64,000 nt of DNA from Sphingobacteriia bacterium (GTDB taxonomy: Bacteria > Pseudomonadota > Alphaproteobacteria > Rickettsiales > 33-17). Made by a program: the position numbers and the translations under genes. Location of the stretch: positions 682,001 to 746,000 of the forward strand of contig JAFKLR010000003.1 of NCBI GenBank assembly GCA_017304685.1, given 5' to 3'. Shown one piece after another: positions 35,693 to 45,231 of the stretch; within the stretch, counting starts at the first letter, position 1; each line of letters begins with the position of its first letter. The notes under the pieces were generated by a model. That model was not told the origin of the DNA. It made no database searches and saw only the letters and a list, made by a program, of their open reading frames with translations.

Positions 35693-37387
35693 TTAAAGTT
35701 TGAATTGCGCTGATTTTCTAATTTCAATTTCTTCCATCTTTTCAACGTTTTCACGTGTAGAAGTAATATCATTATTATTTGCAGCAACTTTTTTCTCTGA
35801 TGTTTTATCAAGAATTTTATTTAAATCACTTTCTAAAGCAATTAAATAATTATCATAAACTTTTTTAGCACTTTGAATATATTCTAAACTAACATTACCA
35901 CTTAATAATGCTTTGTTTAATGATAATGATACGCTCTGATAGTGACTAGAATACTCCGCAAGTTTTGAAACTACATCAAAAAACTGTTGTCCTTCTTTAC
36001 CAAATAAATTTGGTAGCTCATTTGTTTTATAAGCTTCAAGCAATTTACGTGCTTCATTAATATTTGGGTAGTTTACATTATCGATTGAATAACTTCCTAA
36101 AATTTCCTGATACCTTTTAATTAAAGTTTTGACATTTGACACAGTGTCTTTTGACTTATCTTTAATAATAAATTTAAGTGATTTTTGAAGAGCAGCACCT
36201 AAATGTGATAAAACATAATTATTAGTATCTTTAACAGCTTTAACTTGGTCGGCTGTAAAATCAATTTTAAATTGCTCTTTAATTTGTTTTAAAGCATTTT
36301 CGTTAATCATTTCTTTTGCATTTGTTTTATCAAGAGTAATAAGAACTTTTGCACTAGGATCACGATTAACTTTTAAATCAGCAATTGGAACTAAAACAAA
36401 ACCAACACAATCGTCACCAGCTTTTATTGTGTTAATTAAGTTCTCATCTTTAGTAAATACGAGTGCAGGAACAATTGCATTATCTGGCCTTCTTCCATTA
36501 AACCCAGAAGTTTTACCAATAGTATTATCAAGCTTACCCATGAAAGTTATTTTAGTATTAGGATCTTTATTTAATAAACTTAATTTTAAATTTATTTCTT
36601 CTAAAGCTTCTCTAAATAAATTTTCTGTTTTAGATACGTCTTTATTATCTGGAAAATCAATTCCTCTTTGTTTTAATTTTTCTCTAATAACTTCTGCAGG
36701 AATGCTTTTAACAGCACTTACATTAAAGTTATTTTCTCTAATAACTTCAACCCAAATATCATGCATAGCTTGCGTTAATTTATGGGTATCAAAATTCATT
36801 CCCCTTTCTTGTAAATCTTTTGCAGTTGCAAAGCCAAAACATTCTTTAAATCCTGCGAATGGAGCAATATACGCAGTTCTATAATTTTTTGAAAGAGCAA
36901 GCCCTGCATAAATTGTCCCGGTTTTTTGATCTTCATAAACAACCCATCCCTCTTCTGAAATATCAGATTTTTCAAATGGATAAACGGATAATGTATCTGA
37001 ACCTTCAAGTTCATTAAATAAATTTACTTTAGGAGTTTTTTCCGGCCTATTTCTATTTAAAATGCTATTTATTTTTTCAAGAGCCTCAGGATTTTTTTCT
37101 CTTAATTCTTTAATTTTACTTTTAAAGGTTTTTCCTTGAAAACTCATTCCCATATCGAAACTTAGAACTTCGGTTAAAGCCTCACGAACGCGCTCTTGGT
37201 CATTATTATAAATTTTGTTTAAAATGCTAAGTACTTCATGATATTCATGTAGTTGATTAACATCAAATAAAGTTTCTTTGTTTGGTAAACTTTCAAGCAT
37301 ATTTTTCTCCTGTTTCAAATTCATTGCCAAAACAGGATTAAAAATAGCGTTAAACGTGAAGAATATCAATAATAAAAAATTAAGCAT
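35693..37387 (-). CDS. hypothetical secreted or cytosolic protein, 564 aa
   Basis: Unrecognised. With the ATG at 37387 the first 21 residues form a clean signal peptide ending PVLA, and AAGG is 7 bases upstream. A second in-frame ATG at 37300 has a much stronger AGGAG site and would give a leaderless 535-residue protein. The central part (residues about 145-330) is a mixed alpha/beta region with Gly-rich loops. The C-terminal 180 residues are helical. Confidence 0.7.
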   Translation of the reverse strand: MLNFLLLIFFTFNAIFNPVLAMNLKQEKNMLESLPNKETLFDVNQLHEYHEVLSILNKIYNNDQERVREALTEVLSFDMGMSFQGKTFKSKIKELREKNPEALEKINSILNRNRPEKTPKVNLFNELEGSDTLSVYPFEKSDISEEGWVVYEDQKTGTIYAGLALSKNYRTAYIAPFAGFKECFGFATAKDLQERGMNFDTHKLTQAMHDIWVEVIRENNFNVSAVKSIPAEVIREKLKQRGIDFPDNKDVSKTENLFREALEEINLKLSLLNKDPNTKITFMGKLDNTIGKTSGFNGRRPDNAIVPALVFTKDENLINTIKAGDDCVGFVLVPIADLKVNRDPSAKVLITLDKTNAKEMINENALKQIKEQFKIDFTADQVKAVKDTNNYVLSHLGAALQKSLKFIIKDKSKDTVSNVKTLIKRYQEILGSYSIDNVNYPNINEARKLLEAYKTNELPNLFGKEGQQFFDVVSKLAEYSSHYQSVSLSLNKALLSGNVSLEYIQSAKKVYDNYLIALESDLNKILDKTSEKKVAANNNDITSTRENVEKMEEIEIRKSAQFKL

Positions 37388-37435
37388 ACTATACCTTTTA
37401 ATAACTTTTTAATTTTTATTAGTGATATTCTAATT

Positions 37436-38599
37436 CTATGCACTTGGCAAGTTTTGTATAATTCCCCACTTACGTCTTAGATACATTTCAATTTCTCTTC
37501 TTTCACCATGAGAAAGCGATCTATTAAAAAGGATAATCTCACCGACATGACATTGATAACATTTTTGAACTCCGGCGTTTGTCTGTGACCCTATTATATA
37601 CCCTGTAAAATTAGTCAAATTACCTGCATATGCTGTACTTAACCAATTTTGTCTACCAGAACGAGATGGAGAAATTTCAACTTCAGATGAAGTACTAAAT
37701 TGATAAGGGTTTAAATAATACTCTAATGAATTAGTTGTAGGTGCATTTACAGGAATTCGCCTTGCAACAAAAACTGCTAAATGAGTATCATTATTTATAG
37801 CAACATCTGAAGGGCCAGAATCAGTTAATGGTGTTACGGAGTTTGTTAAAGTAGGGTTGGTTGTCCCATCATTTACTACTAAATTTAAATTCATTGAACT
37901 TGCAGGTCTTACGACTTCAAAAACCGTTGTCCCACCATTATGTACTCTAAATACCGTTGAAGCAGTTGTAGGTTGAGTTGCAAACTTTACCACTACAAAA
38001 AGTGTAAATGCATTATTGAAATTATTTGATGCTCCATCTACAAGACTTCCTGACATATACTGCACTTCGCCAACAGCAGTATTTTGAAAATATAAAAATG
38101 GACGCGGATGCCCTTGTACACCATATTGATAAGTAGCGGCTTTTTGAATAAGCCATGGTCTATTCGCTACAACTGCTTGATTTGCATGATTTGCATACCC
38201 TGATCTATCAGTCCATGTACTAAAATATTCAGTATAAGCAGCACCAAAAGCGATTTGATCGTGCAAAGCATAATTTGAAATGCTAGGTTTTGCAGCATCA
38301 AGCCATAAAATTGGACCTGTATTATATTTAGTTATATCAAGTTTATAGGTATAATTATCTCTACAATTTCCAAGTTTAGTTTCTTGTGTGTCCATTCTAA
38401 AATTTAAATATTGCCCATCCGGACATGTACAATCATAACCGCTCGTACTATTTGTAGATCTTGGGTCAGAAATCAAATCTGTGGGACAAAACCTTCCCGC
38501 AAATGCCTCTTTCTGACAGAAAAATGCTAATATGATAGAAGTCTGTAATAAGAAATATATAGAATTTTTAAATAATAAAAAATACTTAGTTACAAACAT
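37436..38599 (-). CDS. secreted Cys-rich protein with LamG-like domain
   Basis: About 387 residues from the ATG at 38599 (GGTGG 7 bases upstream). An N-terminal hydrophobic segment ending KEAFAG is a likely signal peptide. A Cys-rich module (CTCPDGQYLNF) follows, then a concanavalin-like LamG domain (about residues 100-385). It contains ILWLDAAKPS, ATYTEYF-type strands and the end EIILFNRSLSHGERREIEMY. That end is shared with the neighbouring 38586-40277 gene. It overlaps that gene by 14 bases and is the last of three. Confidence 0.78.
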   Translation of the reverse strand: MFVTKYFLLFKNSIYFLLQTSIILAFFCQKEAFAGRFCPTDLISDPRSTNSTSGYDCTCPDGQYLNFRMDTQETKLGNCRDNYTYKLDITKYNTGPILWLDAAKPSISNYALHDQIAFGAAYTEYFSTWTDRSGYANHANQAVVANRPWLIQKAATYQYGVQGHPRPFLYFQNTAVGEVQYMSGSLVDGASNNFNNAFTLFVVVKFATQPTTASTVFRVHNGGTTVFEVVRPASSMNLNLVVNDGTTNPTLTNSVTPLTDSGPSDVAINNDTHLAVFVARRIPVNAPTTNSLEYYLNPYQFSTSSEVEISPSRSGRQNWLSTAYAGNLTNFTGYIIGSQTNAGVQKCYQCHVGEIILFNRSLSHGERREIEMYLRRKWGIIQNLPSA

Positions 38600-40277
38600 T
38601 ATTAAACCACCTGTTTGATAAATATTCATTTACTTGCGAAATTTCTTTATCAGTTAAAGCTCTATTATAAATTAGCATCTCACCTAAAAATGATGGCGAT
38701 ATATACATTCCAGCCGCATTTGAAGAACAAGCCATAGTATTTGCACCTCTATGCGATACTCTTCTTCCTGTTAAATATAAACCTTTTTTACTATAAAAAT
38801 AAAGTGAAGTTCCAAGCATGTTATTTGGAGCAGGTGTAGTACATGTATAACAATATCTTCCTGCTGTTATTATAGGTATATCTTCAATATCATTTTGATC
38901 TACATAAAGTTCAAGGTCATAATTCCAGCTTGAAAAAATTAGCATATTATACATTGAAGTACCAACGCCACCAAAATTATTAGTACCGTATTTATATCTA
39001 AGGGAGGTATGTTGTGTTGCAGCAAAAGTTCCAGTACATGAAGAAGATATATTTATGATATTTCTATCGTATCCCATTTTTCCCATAAAGAAAATAGTGT
39101 AATCTCTTCCTACTCCTCCACTATATATTGCACTTCTTAAATCCACTAATAATTGTTGTGAAGTAGATGAAAAATCTAAACCTCTTTTAGTTGTTGGAAT
39201 TTGTGTAGTAGTTGTATAAGTAGGTTGGTTAGCAACCGTTCCTTGAGTAGCGTTATAACTACTCCCTGCTTTATTCACTAGTGTTGCTACTCTACTTCCA
39301 GCTGCTGGCGCTGTTCCTGTTGCTGCTGGATCTGTTCCGTCATACCACACAACAAGATCTGAAACATCCGTAGGCCTAAATGAACAAATATTTGGTGGAT
39401 TATCGCACATTTTTCCAATGGCAATAGCGGTACTTTTAATTTGATCAGATAAAGTAGAAGTAACAAAAGCTGTAGTAGAAACTGTATTACTTGAGAAATA
39501 TTTTGCGTTACTACAAGTAAGTTTAGAAAATATTAAAGGAGCTCTTCCCTTTTTATTATTTAAAAAAGCCACTTTAGTTTTAAATGCTAAAATATCATCA
39601 AAACTTGATGTGCGAATATTTTGCATATAAATTTTATTTAATCCATGATCACTATTCTCGTATTCAACAGTGGTTGTTGGGGCAACAGGAGTTGTGGTGT
39701 TATTTCTGCGCCACGCATATTGGTCACCATTTGCACCATGGCTTACGATAACATATACAGCACCAAAGTTATTTGGAGGTGAATTACCGGTATTTGTAAT
39801 TTCTGCACCATTTACATCTACAACGACTATATCACCTTTATTATCTGTATTAGAAAAATCTACAACTGAACTCATTCCGCGTGAAACACGGTAAGTAAAT
39901 TTTCTGCCCCAGCCATCATAAGCGTAATCATCATCAATTTGTAGCGTCCTTACAGGAACTGCACCAGTATTATCGGTTAATCCTCCTTCACATTCAAGTG
40001 AAGTTGTATTGTAAGTTTCGCTTATTCCAAAACTTGCGTTTGTTTCTATTAAATTACCAATAGCAGGACATGGAATAAAACCTCTCTGGTTATAATAATC
40101 AAAAATAGCTTGTTCAATTACTTTTGTTTTTCTTAAAGTTTTTGAATAACGCTCTTCTAAATTGTCTTTACCAAGTGTTGCAAGTCCAATTGAGGTAAGT
40201 ACACCTAGTATTGTAATTGATACAGCAAGTTCTGCTATGGTATAAGCTAATATACTTTTTTTCTTAACAAGAGCCAT
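38586..40277 (-). CDS. prepilin-like protein with C-terminal LamG-like domain
   Basis: About 563 residues from ATG 40277 (an earlier ATG at 40295 is possible). The N-terminus is a type IV prepilin-like leader with YTIAELAVSITILGVLTSIG, Glu at +5. The middle carries CPA and DGWGRKFTYRVS, shared with the upstream pilin-like gene. The C-terminal half (from about residue 310, DLVVWYDGTDP) is LamG-like and ends LIYNRALTDKEISQVNEYLS. A fusion of pilin-type stem and carbohydrate/protein-binding module suggests an adhesin or pseudopilus tip. Confidence 0.8.
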   Translation of the reverse strand: MALVKKKSILAYTIAELAVSITILGVLTSIGLATLGKDNLEERYSKTLRKTKVIEQAIFDYYNQRGFIPCPAIGNLIETNASFGISETYNTTSLECEGGLTDNTGAVPVRTLQIDDDYAYDGWGRKFTYRVSRGMSSVVDFSNTDNKGDIVVVDVNGAEITNTGNSPPNNFGAVYVIVSHGANGDQYAWRRNNTTTPVAPTTTVEYENSDHGLNKIYMQNIRTSSFDDILAFKTKVAFLNNKKGRAPLIFSKLTCSNAKYFSSNTVSTTAFVTSTLSDQIKSTAIAIGKMCDNPPNICSFRPTDVSDLVVWYDGTDPAATGTAPAAGSRVATLVNKAGSSYNATQGTVANQPTYTTTTQIPTTKRGLDFSSTSQQLLVDLRSAIYSGGVGRDYTIFFMGKMGYDRNIINISSSCTGTFAATQHTSLRYKYGTNNFGGVGTSMYNMLIFSSWNYDLELYVDQNDIEDIPIITAGRYCYTCTTPAPNNMLGTSLYFYSKKGLYLTGRRVSHRGANTMACSSNAAGMYISPSFLGEMLIYNRALTDKEISQVNEYLSNRWFNNVCN

Positions 40278-41349
40278 TCCAAGTCCCACTCGCACATCTA
40301 CAGTTATTTTCTAAAGCATTATAAGTAGCGCCACCAGGGCACGATTTGTTAGTAGGCATATCACTTGGATATAAAATGTAACATGCTTCTTGTAAATTCC
40401 ACATTAAGTCGAGTACAGCCTCATCAGCTCTATTTAATGTATAAGTTTGGTTAGTACTGTTTTCATCTTGTCTTGTTATAGTAACTTGTGTAGCGGTAAT
40501 TAATCCTCTTAAACTTTGTACACCATTTGCATAAGCAATATTAGTATTCATCGCTGCAAGTTGCGTGCTATTATTTTGACATGTAATTAAATCAACAAAT
40601 TTTATATTTGGATCATAGATTAGATTGTCTAAATCTGTTTTATTTCTGTAAAAGCTTAAATGCTGGTAAGTTGATGAAATTATACCCTGAGTATATATAT
40701 TATCATTATCAAAATTTTCATCTTCAGAAGCTGTAACACCACCTGCTAACTGAACTCCACTTTGACCATACGCTCCTCTTCCGGCTGGCCCATGACTAAT
40801 AAGTAAGTAAGCTCCAGTTGTTGAAATTGCTGTACCACTTGTTGCATCATTTATAGTTAGTAATGTTGCAGCTCCATTATTATAAGTTGTTACCGTACAA
40901 CCAGTTGGGCCACATAAACTACTTGATACTGAATAGGTTATTTTTCTACCCCAACCATCTAACATCATATCGGGGCTTAGACCTAAAGCGGAGGTTGGAA
41001 CTGACCCGAATGATGCATTACAATTCGTTCCGGTCATATTTTCAACAGCAAATGATCTACCTGTCACAGCATCTCTTGTTCCGAAAGCTTGAGAATTTAA
41101 TGCAGGACAAGGAAGCCTGCCGAATGCACCGACAAATTTTTCTATTGCTTCGCTTATTTCGTTTATTTTTTGTTTAGTTTCCAAGTATTTTAATGAATGG
41201 CTTTTAGCTGAAGGCGCAATCCAAGTTACATATCCTGCCATGATCATTCCTGCAACCATAATAATCAAAGCAATTTCAACTAAACTGAAGCCTTGAGAAA
41301 ACTTAATACGTTTATTTACTTTTAATAGAATGTTTGATATTATACGCAT
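40264..41349 (-). CDS. prepilin-like protein
   Basis: A 361-residue protein with a type IV prepilin cleavage site (QGFSLVEIALIIMVAGMIMA; Gly before Phe, Glu at +5) after a short basic leader. The body shares the LPCPA and DGWGRKITYSVS motifs with its downstream neighbour. A Cys-rich C-terminus (CPGGATYNALENNCRCASG) follows. It begins the three-gene minus-strand locus, overlapping the next gene. No pilus ATPase or secretin is in this window. Confidence 0.8.
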   Translation of the reverse strand: MRIISNILLKVNKRIKFSQGFSLVEIALIIMVAGMIMAGYVTWIAPSAKSHSLKYLETKQKINEISEAIEKFVGAFGRLPCPALNSQAFGTRDAVTGRSFAVENMTGTNCNASFGSVPTSALGLSPDMMLDGWGRKITYSVSSSLCGPTGCTVTTYNNGAATLLTINDATSGTAISTTGAYLLISHGPAGRGAYGQSGVQLAGGVTASEDENFDNDNIYTQGIISSTYQHLSFYRNKTDLDNLIYDPNIKFVDLITCQNNSTQLAAMNTNIAYANGVQSLRGLITATQVTITRQDENSTNQTYTLNRADEAVLDLMWNLQEACYILYPSDMPTNKSCPGGATYNALENNCRCASGTWNGSC

Positions 41350-41448
41350 TGTTTCAAGGTTTAGAAATATAAATTACTCAAAATAAAGCATAATATTATA
41401 TATTTTTTAAATCAAATATAATTTTTTAAATAAATGAGAATATAACAT

Positions 41449-43287
41449 ATGTTACCAAGCGAAATTAGAAATATTGCAATTATTGCACACGTTGACCACG
41501 GCAAAACTACTCTTATTGATTCCATGTTAAAGCAAAGCGGTACATTCCGTGAAAATCAGCAAGTTGCTGAAAGGGTAATGGATTCTAATGATTTAGAAAA
41601 AGAAAGAGGTATTACCATCTTAGCTAAATGTACCTCAATTAATATTAATGATACTAGATTAAATATCATTGATACTCCAGGCCACGCAGATTTTGGTGGT
41701 GAAGTTGAGCGTGTATTAAATATGGTGGATGGCGTAGTATTACTTGTTGATTCTGCTGAAGGACCTCTTCCACAAACAAAATTCGTTTTAACTAAAGCTT
41801 TAGGTTTAGGTTTAAGACCTATTATTGTAATTAATAAAATTGATAGATCTGATGCCCGTCCAGATGATATTTTAAATGAAATTTTTGACTTATTTGTTGC
41901 ACTTGACGCAACTGATGAACAATTAGATTTCCCAACAATTTATGCTTCAGGACGCTCTGGCTGGGCAAAACTTGATTTAAATGAAGAGTCTGATTCATTA
42001 CAGCCTTTATTTGATACAATTATTAAACATGTACCGGCACCGAAAGTTGATATTAATGCACCTTTTGCAATGCTTGCATCAATTCTTGAATCTGATCCAT
42101 ACCTAGGAAGAATTTTAACTGGTAAAGTTTATAGCGGTAGCATTAAAGTAAATTCAAGCGTTAAAACGCTTCGTTTAGATAATCAACAAGTTGAAACAGG
42201 AAGACTTACTAAATTATTCGTATTTAGAGGAATCGAACGTATTCCTGTCGATGAAGTTGTAGCAGGTGACATTGTTGCAATTGCAGGACTTGTTGAAGCA
42301 ACTGTTGCAGATACAATTTGCGTTCCTGAATGTACACAAGCGATTAAAACAATGCCAATTGACCCACCAACAATGGCAGTAACAATTTCTGTAAATGATT
42401 CGCCAATTGCAGGCACTGAAGGAAACAAAGTAACTTCAAGACTTATTCGTGATCGTTTATTTAAAGAAGCTGAAAGTAACGTGGCAATTAAAATTAACGA
42501 ATCATCAAATAAAGATGCATTTGAAGTTGGAGGTCGTGGGGAATTACAATTAGGCGTATTAATTGAAACAATGCGTCGTGAAGGCTTTGAGCTTTCTGTA
42601 TCACGTCCACGTGTACTATTTAAGCGCGATGAAGAAACCGGCCAATTACTTGAGCCAATTGAAGAAGTAGTAGTTGACGTTGATGAAGAATATAGTGGCG
42701 TTGTAGTAGAAAAAATTTCCCTTCGTAAAGGTGAAATGACTGATATGCGTCCATCAGGTGGTGGAAAAACAAGAATTATTTTCCATGTTCCTGCTCGCGG
42801 TCTTATTGGTTACCAAAGTGAGTTTTTAACTGACACACGTGGTACTGGTATTATGAACCGTCTTTTCCATGGATATGCACCACACAAAGGTGAAATCACT
42901 GGTCGTAGAAACGGTGTGCTTATTTCTACAGAATCAGGTCAAATTGTTGCTTATGCAATTTGGAATTTAGAAGATCGTGGCATAATGTTTGTTAACCCAC
43001 AAGAAAAAGTTTATGTTGGTATGATTATTGGCCAACATAACCGTGATAATGATTTAGAAGTAAACCCAGTTAAAAGTAAACAACTAACAAATTTTAGAAC
43101 AACTTCTAAAGATGAAGCGATAAGACTTACACCTCCAAAAATCTTAACTTTGGAAGAAGCTATTTCATATATTGAAGATGATGAATTAGTTGAAGTTACA
43201 CCAAAAAGCATTAGAATTCGTAAAGCGATTCTTGATCCTAATGAACGTAAAAAACTTTCTCGTCAAAAAGCGTCGGGTGAAGTGTAA
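41449..43287 (+). CDS. typA: translational GTPase TypA/BipA
   Basis: A ribosome-binding GTPase of the EF-G-like class, needed for ribosome assembly and stress growth. Motifs are G1 AHVDHGKTT, G3 DTPGHADFGGEV and G4 NKIDR. The 612-residue length and the C-terminal domain ending with RKAILDPNERKK match BipA. It is divergent from the prepilin locus and ends in a strong terminator. Confidence 0.96.
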   Translation: MLPSEIRNIAIIAHVDHGKTTLIDSMLKQSGTFRENQQVAERVMDSNDLEKERGITILAKCTSININDTRLNIIDTPGHADFGGEVERVLNMVDGVVLLVDSAEGPLPQTKFVLTKALGLGLRPIIVINKIDRSDARPDDILNEIFDLFVALDATDEQLDFPTIYASGRSGWAKLDLNEESDSLQPLFDTIIKHVPAPKVDINAPFAMLASILESDPYLGRILTGKVYSGSIKVNSSVKTLRLDNQQVETGRLTKLFVFRGIERIPVDEVVAGDIVAIAGLVEATVADTICVPECTQAIKTMPIDPPTMAVTISVNDSPIAGTEGNKVTSRLIRDRLFKEAESNVAIKINESSNKDAFEVGGRGELQLGVLIETMRREGFELSVSRPRVLFKRDEETGQLLEPIEEVVVDVDEEYSGVVVEKISLRKGEMTDMRPSGGGKTRIIFHVPARGLIGYQSEFLTDTRGTGIMNRLFHGYAPHKGEITGRRNGVLISTESGQIVAYAIWNLEDRGIMFVNPQEKVYVGMIIGQHNRDNDLEVNPVKSKQLTNFRTTSKDEAIRLTPPKILTLEEAISYIEDDELVEVTPKSIRIRKAILDPNERKKLSRQKASGEV

Positions 43288-43294
43288 ATATAAA

Positions 43295-43332
43295 AATAAT
43301 AAAGGCTTAGAGAAATTTAAGCCTTTATTATT
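43295..43332. terminator. terminator between typA and the convergent 43357 gene
   Basis: A 15-bp perfect stem (AATAATAAAGGCTTA / TAAGCCTTTATTATT) with an 8-base loop, followed by T-rich sequence. It lies between convergent genes and can serve both strands. Confidence 0.87.
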
Positions 43333-43356
43333 TATTTTAAATATTAAAGAGTATAA

Positions 43357-44124
43357 TTAATACCCTCTACTATTTTTCTCTGTACCTTGTACTTTATAAA
43401 TATATTCAACGCTTTTCTTATTTTTTCCAGTTTTTTTAGTTTTTTCATTAGCTTTTTCTATTATTTTAGCTCTTAAAGCGATTTCTTTAGTATCATCCGT
43501 CCCAAGTTTAGCAATTTCTGCTTTATCACTTAATTTATTATCCAAACTTGAAAGCTGCTTTTTATTTTCTTTTAATTTATCGAAAGTTGAATTTAACTTA
43601 TCTCCAACTTTAGCTAATTCTTCAAGTTTACTATTTAATTTTTCAGAATTAAGCTCTTTTTTAGCACCAAATAAATTAGCTATTGATTTAAAAAAATCTG
43701 AAATTTTAGCGGCTATACTTGTATATTCTTGAATAACTTGTTCAGCTTCTTTTTTTTGCAGTTGTGTAAACTTATCTAAGTTGTTTTTTTTACCTCTAAC
43801 CATAGGATTTGTATCAAGATGTAATATATTACTGCATGCTCTTTCCTGAACACGGTTAAGCCTATCTACTGTTTTGATTAAACTTTTTAATCTATCACTG
43901 TCACCATCTGGAAGATTATTAAGTTGTGTCGTTAATTCCTTAGATAACTCACTTAAATTATCACTTACTTTACTCATTAAATTTAAATAAGTATACTCTT
44001 TAGATGCGGCTCCGAGAGGAGTGTCTAATTGTGAAAATTTTTTTATTGAGCTATATAATTTTATCGTATCTAAATCACCATTTATTTCTTTTAACTTTTC
44101 ATTTATTTGTTCATTAGTTAACAT
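43357..44124 (-). CDS. hypothetical coiled-coil protein with a short amphipathic segment
   Basis: About 255 residues, helical and Lys/Glu/Leu-rich with coiled-coil character. A central segment, KISDFFKSIANLFG, stands out as amphipathic. The tail is basic. An ATG at 44124 follows AAGG at good distance and is preferred to a TTG 6 bases earlier. It resembles the next upstream gene in design. Confidence 0.65.
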   Translation of the reverse strand: MLTNEQINEKLKEINGDLDTIKLYSSIKKFSQLDTPLGAASKEYTYLNLMSKVSDNLSELSKELTTQLNNLPDGDSDRLKSLIKTVDRLNRVQERACSNILHLDTNPMVRGKKNNLDKFTQLQKKEAEQVIQEYTSIAAKISDFFKSIANLFGAKKELNSEKLNSKLEELAKVGDKLNSTFDKLKENKKQLSSLDNKLSDKAEIAKLGTDDTKEIALRAKIIEKANEKTKKTGKNKKSVEYIYKVQGTEKNSRGY

Positions 44125-44181
44125 AATCAACCTTTAATAATATTTATCTTTTGCCTTATACAAAAATTTATTTAAGAAATT

Positions 44182-44216
44182 AAAAAGGTCTAAAGACATA
44201 ATCTTTGACCTTTTTT
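44182..44216 (-). terminator. terminator of the 44228-44968 gene
   Basis: A stem made of AAAAAGGTCTAAAGA and TCTTTGACCTTTTTT with one bulge. On the minus strand it lies 12 bases after the stop codon and is followed by T-rich sequence. Confidence 0.75.
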
Positions 44217-44227
44217 CTATATGTAAC

Positions 44228-44968
44228 TTACATTTTTCTAGAAGCTGGTGAAGATTCAATTGCTTTCTTTTCAGATTGCATTTTTTCTTCCCACGATTCC
44301 TTGTTTCGACGAAATGAGACACCTGATTCTATGGTAATACTTTGCTGCTCCCAAAACTTTCCCTTTAATTTTAAAAGTTTGTTTTGAACGTTATGGTATT
44401 TCTGTGAATCTTTTCTCATCCGATTTATATTTGTCATAGGATCCAGAGCTTCGGTAAAAGATTTTATTGCGCTCTTTAAAAAACCCACTATTTTACTTAT
44501 AATATTTAATGGATTTAATAGACTTTTCTCGGACACTTCCGAAAGCTTTTTGTTACTTTTATTTGATGCACCATTTTTATAGCCTTGTTTACTCGTTATA
44601 ACCTCTCTAACACTATCATACAAATTTTTAATAGCTTCTTCACCTTTCATCACTTCATCAAAAAACTTACCCATTTCTGCTATTTCACTATCAAGCTTTT
44701 TTATTCTTTTATCTTCAAATGCACCGCTATTTATTTCTTTTACAAGAGCATTTATATTTGTTTGTAACTCACTGTAAGCATTTTCAATATCGTTATTAAG
44801 TTTTTCTAATGCTTCAAATAGGGTATATTCATTTTTATCAATAGGATTTAATTTTATTTTAGTCTTAGTTAATTCTTTAACCGATAAAAGATGGTTATCA
44901 GTCATAAATTTTTGTAATTTATTATATTGATCTTTAATGCTGCTAAATTTTTGATACATTTGTTTCAT
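44228..44968 (-). CDS. hypothetical coiled-coil protein, 246 aa
   Basis: Unrecognised, strongly helical and charged. A central amphipathic stretch, KIVGFLKSAIKSFTEAL, is similar in placement and pattern to the corresponding segment of the 43357-44124 protein, which suggests they are distant paralogues. No signal peptide. The C-terminal 40 residues are Glu/Lys/Ser-rich. Confidence 0.65.
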   Translation of the reverse strand: MKQMYQKFSSIKDQYNKLQKFMTDNHLLSVKELTKTKIKLNPIDKNEYTLFEALEKLNNDIENAYSELQTNINALVKEINSGAFEDKRIKKLDSEIAEMGKFFDEVMKGEEAIKNLYDSVREVITSKQGYKNGASNKSNKKLSEVSEKSLLNPLNIISKIVGFLKSAIKSFTEALDPMTNINRMRKDSQKYHNVQNKLLKLKGKFWEQQSITIESGVSFRRNKESWEEKMQSEKKAIESSPASRKM

Positions 44969-45170
44969 TTTATTTCTCTTTTGTAGTTATAATTTAATTA
45001 TTACCTTTATTTATAAATTATTAGTTAATATATTAGATATTAACTAATAATTTATTTTAGATTATTGATTATTAAAGAAAAATAATTTTGAAAAAATTGG
45101 TGAATTATTAAAATTTAGATAAAACTTGCGCTAAATTAATTTAATTAGGACTGCATTTGGACATTTAAGA

Positions 45171-45212
45171 TAATAAAAAGGTTTGAAGCTAATAATACAA
45201 ACCTTTTTATTA
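45171..45212 (-). terminator. terminator of the 45232-45891 gene
   Basis: A 15-bp perfect stem (TAATAAAAAGGTTTG / CAAACCTTTTTATTA) with a 12-base loop, 20 bases past the stop codon on the minus strand. Confidence 0.83.
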
Positions 45213-45231
45213 TAAAAATTAATAACAAATA

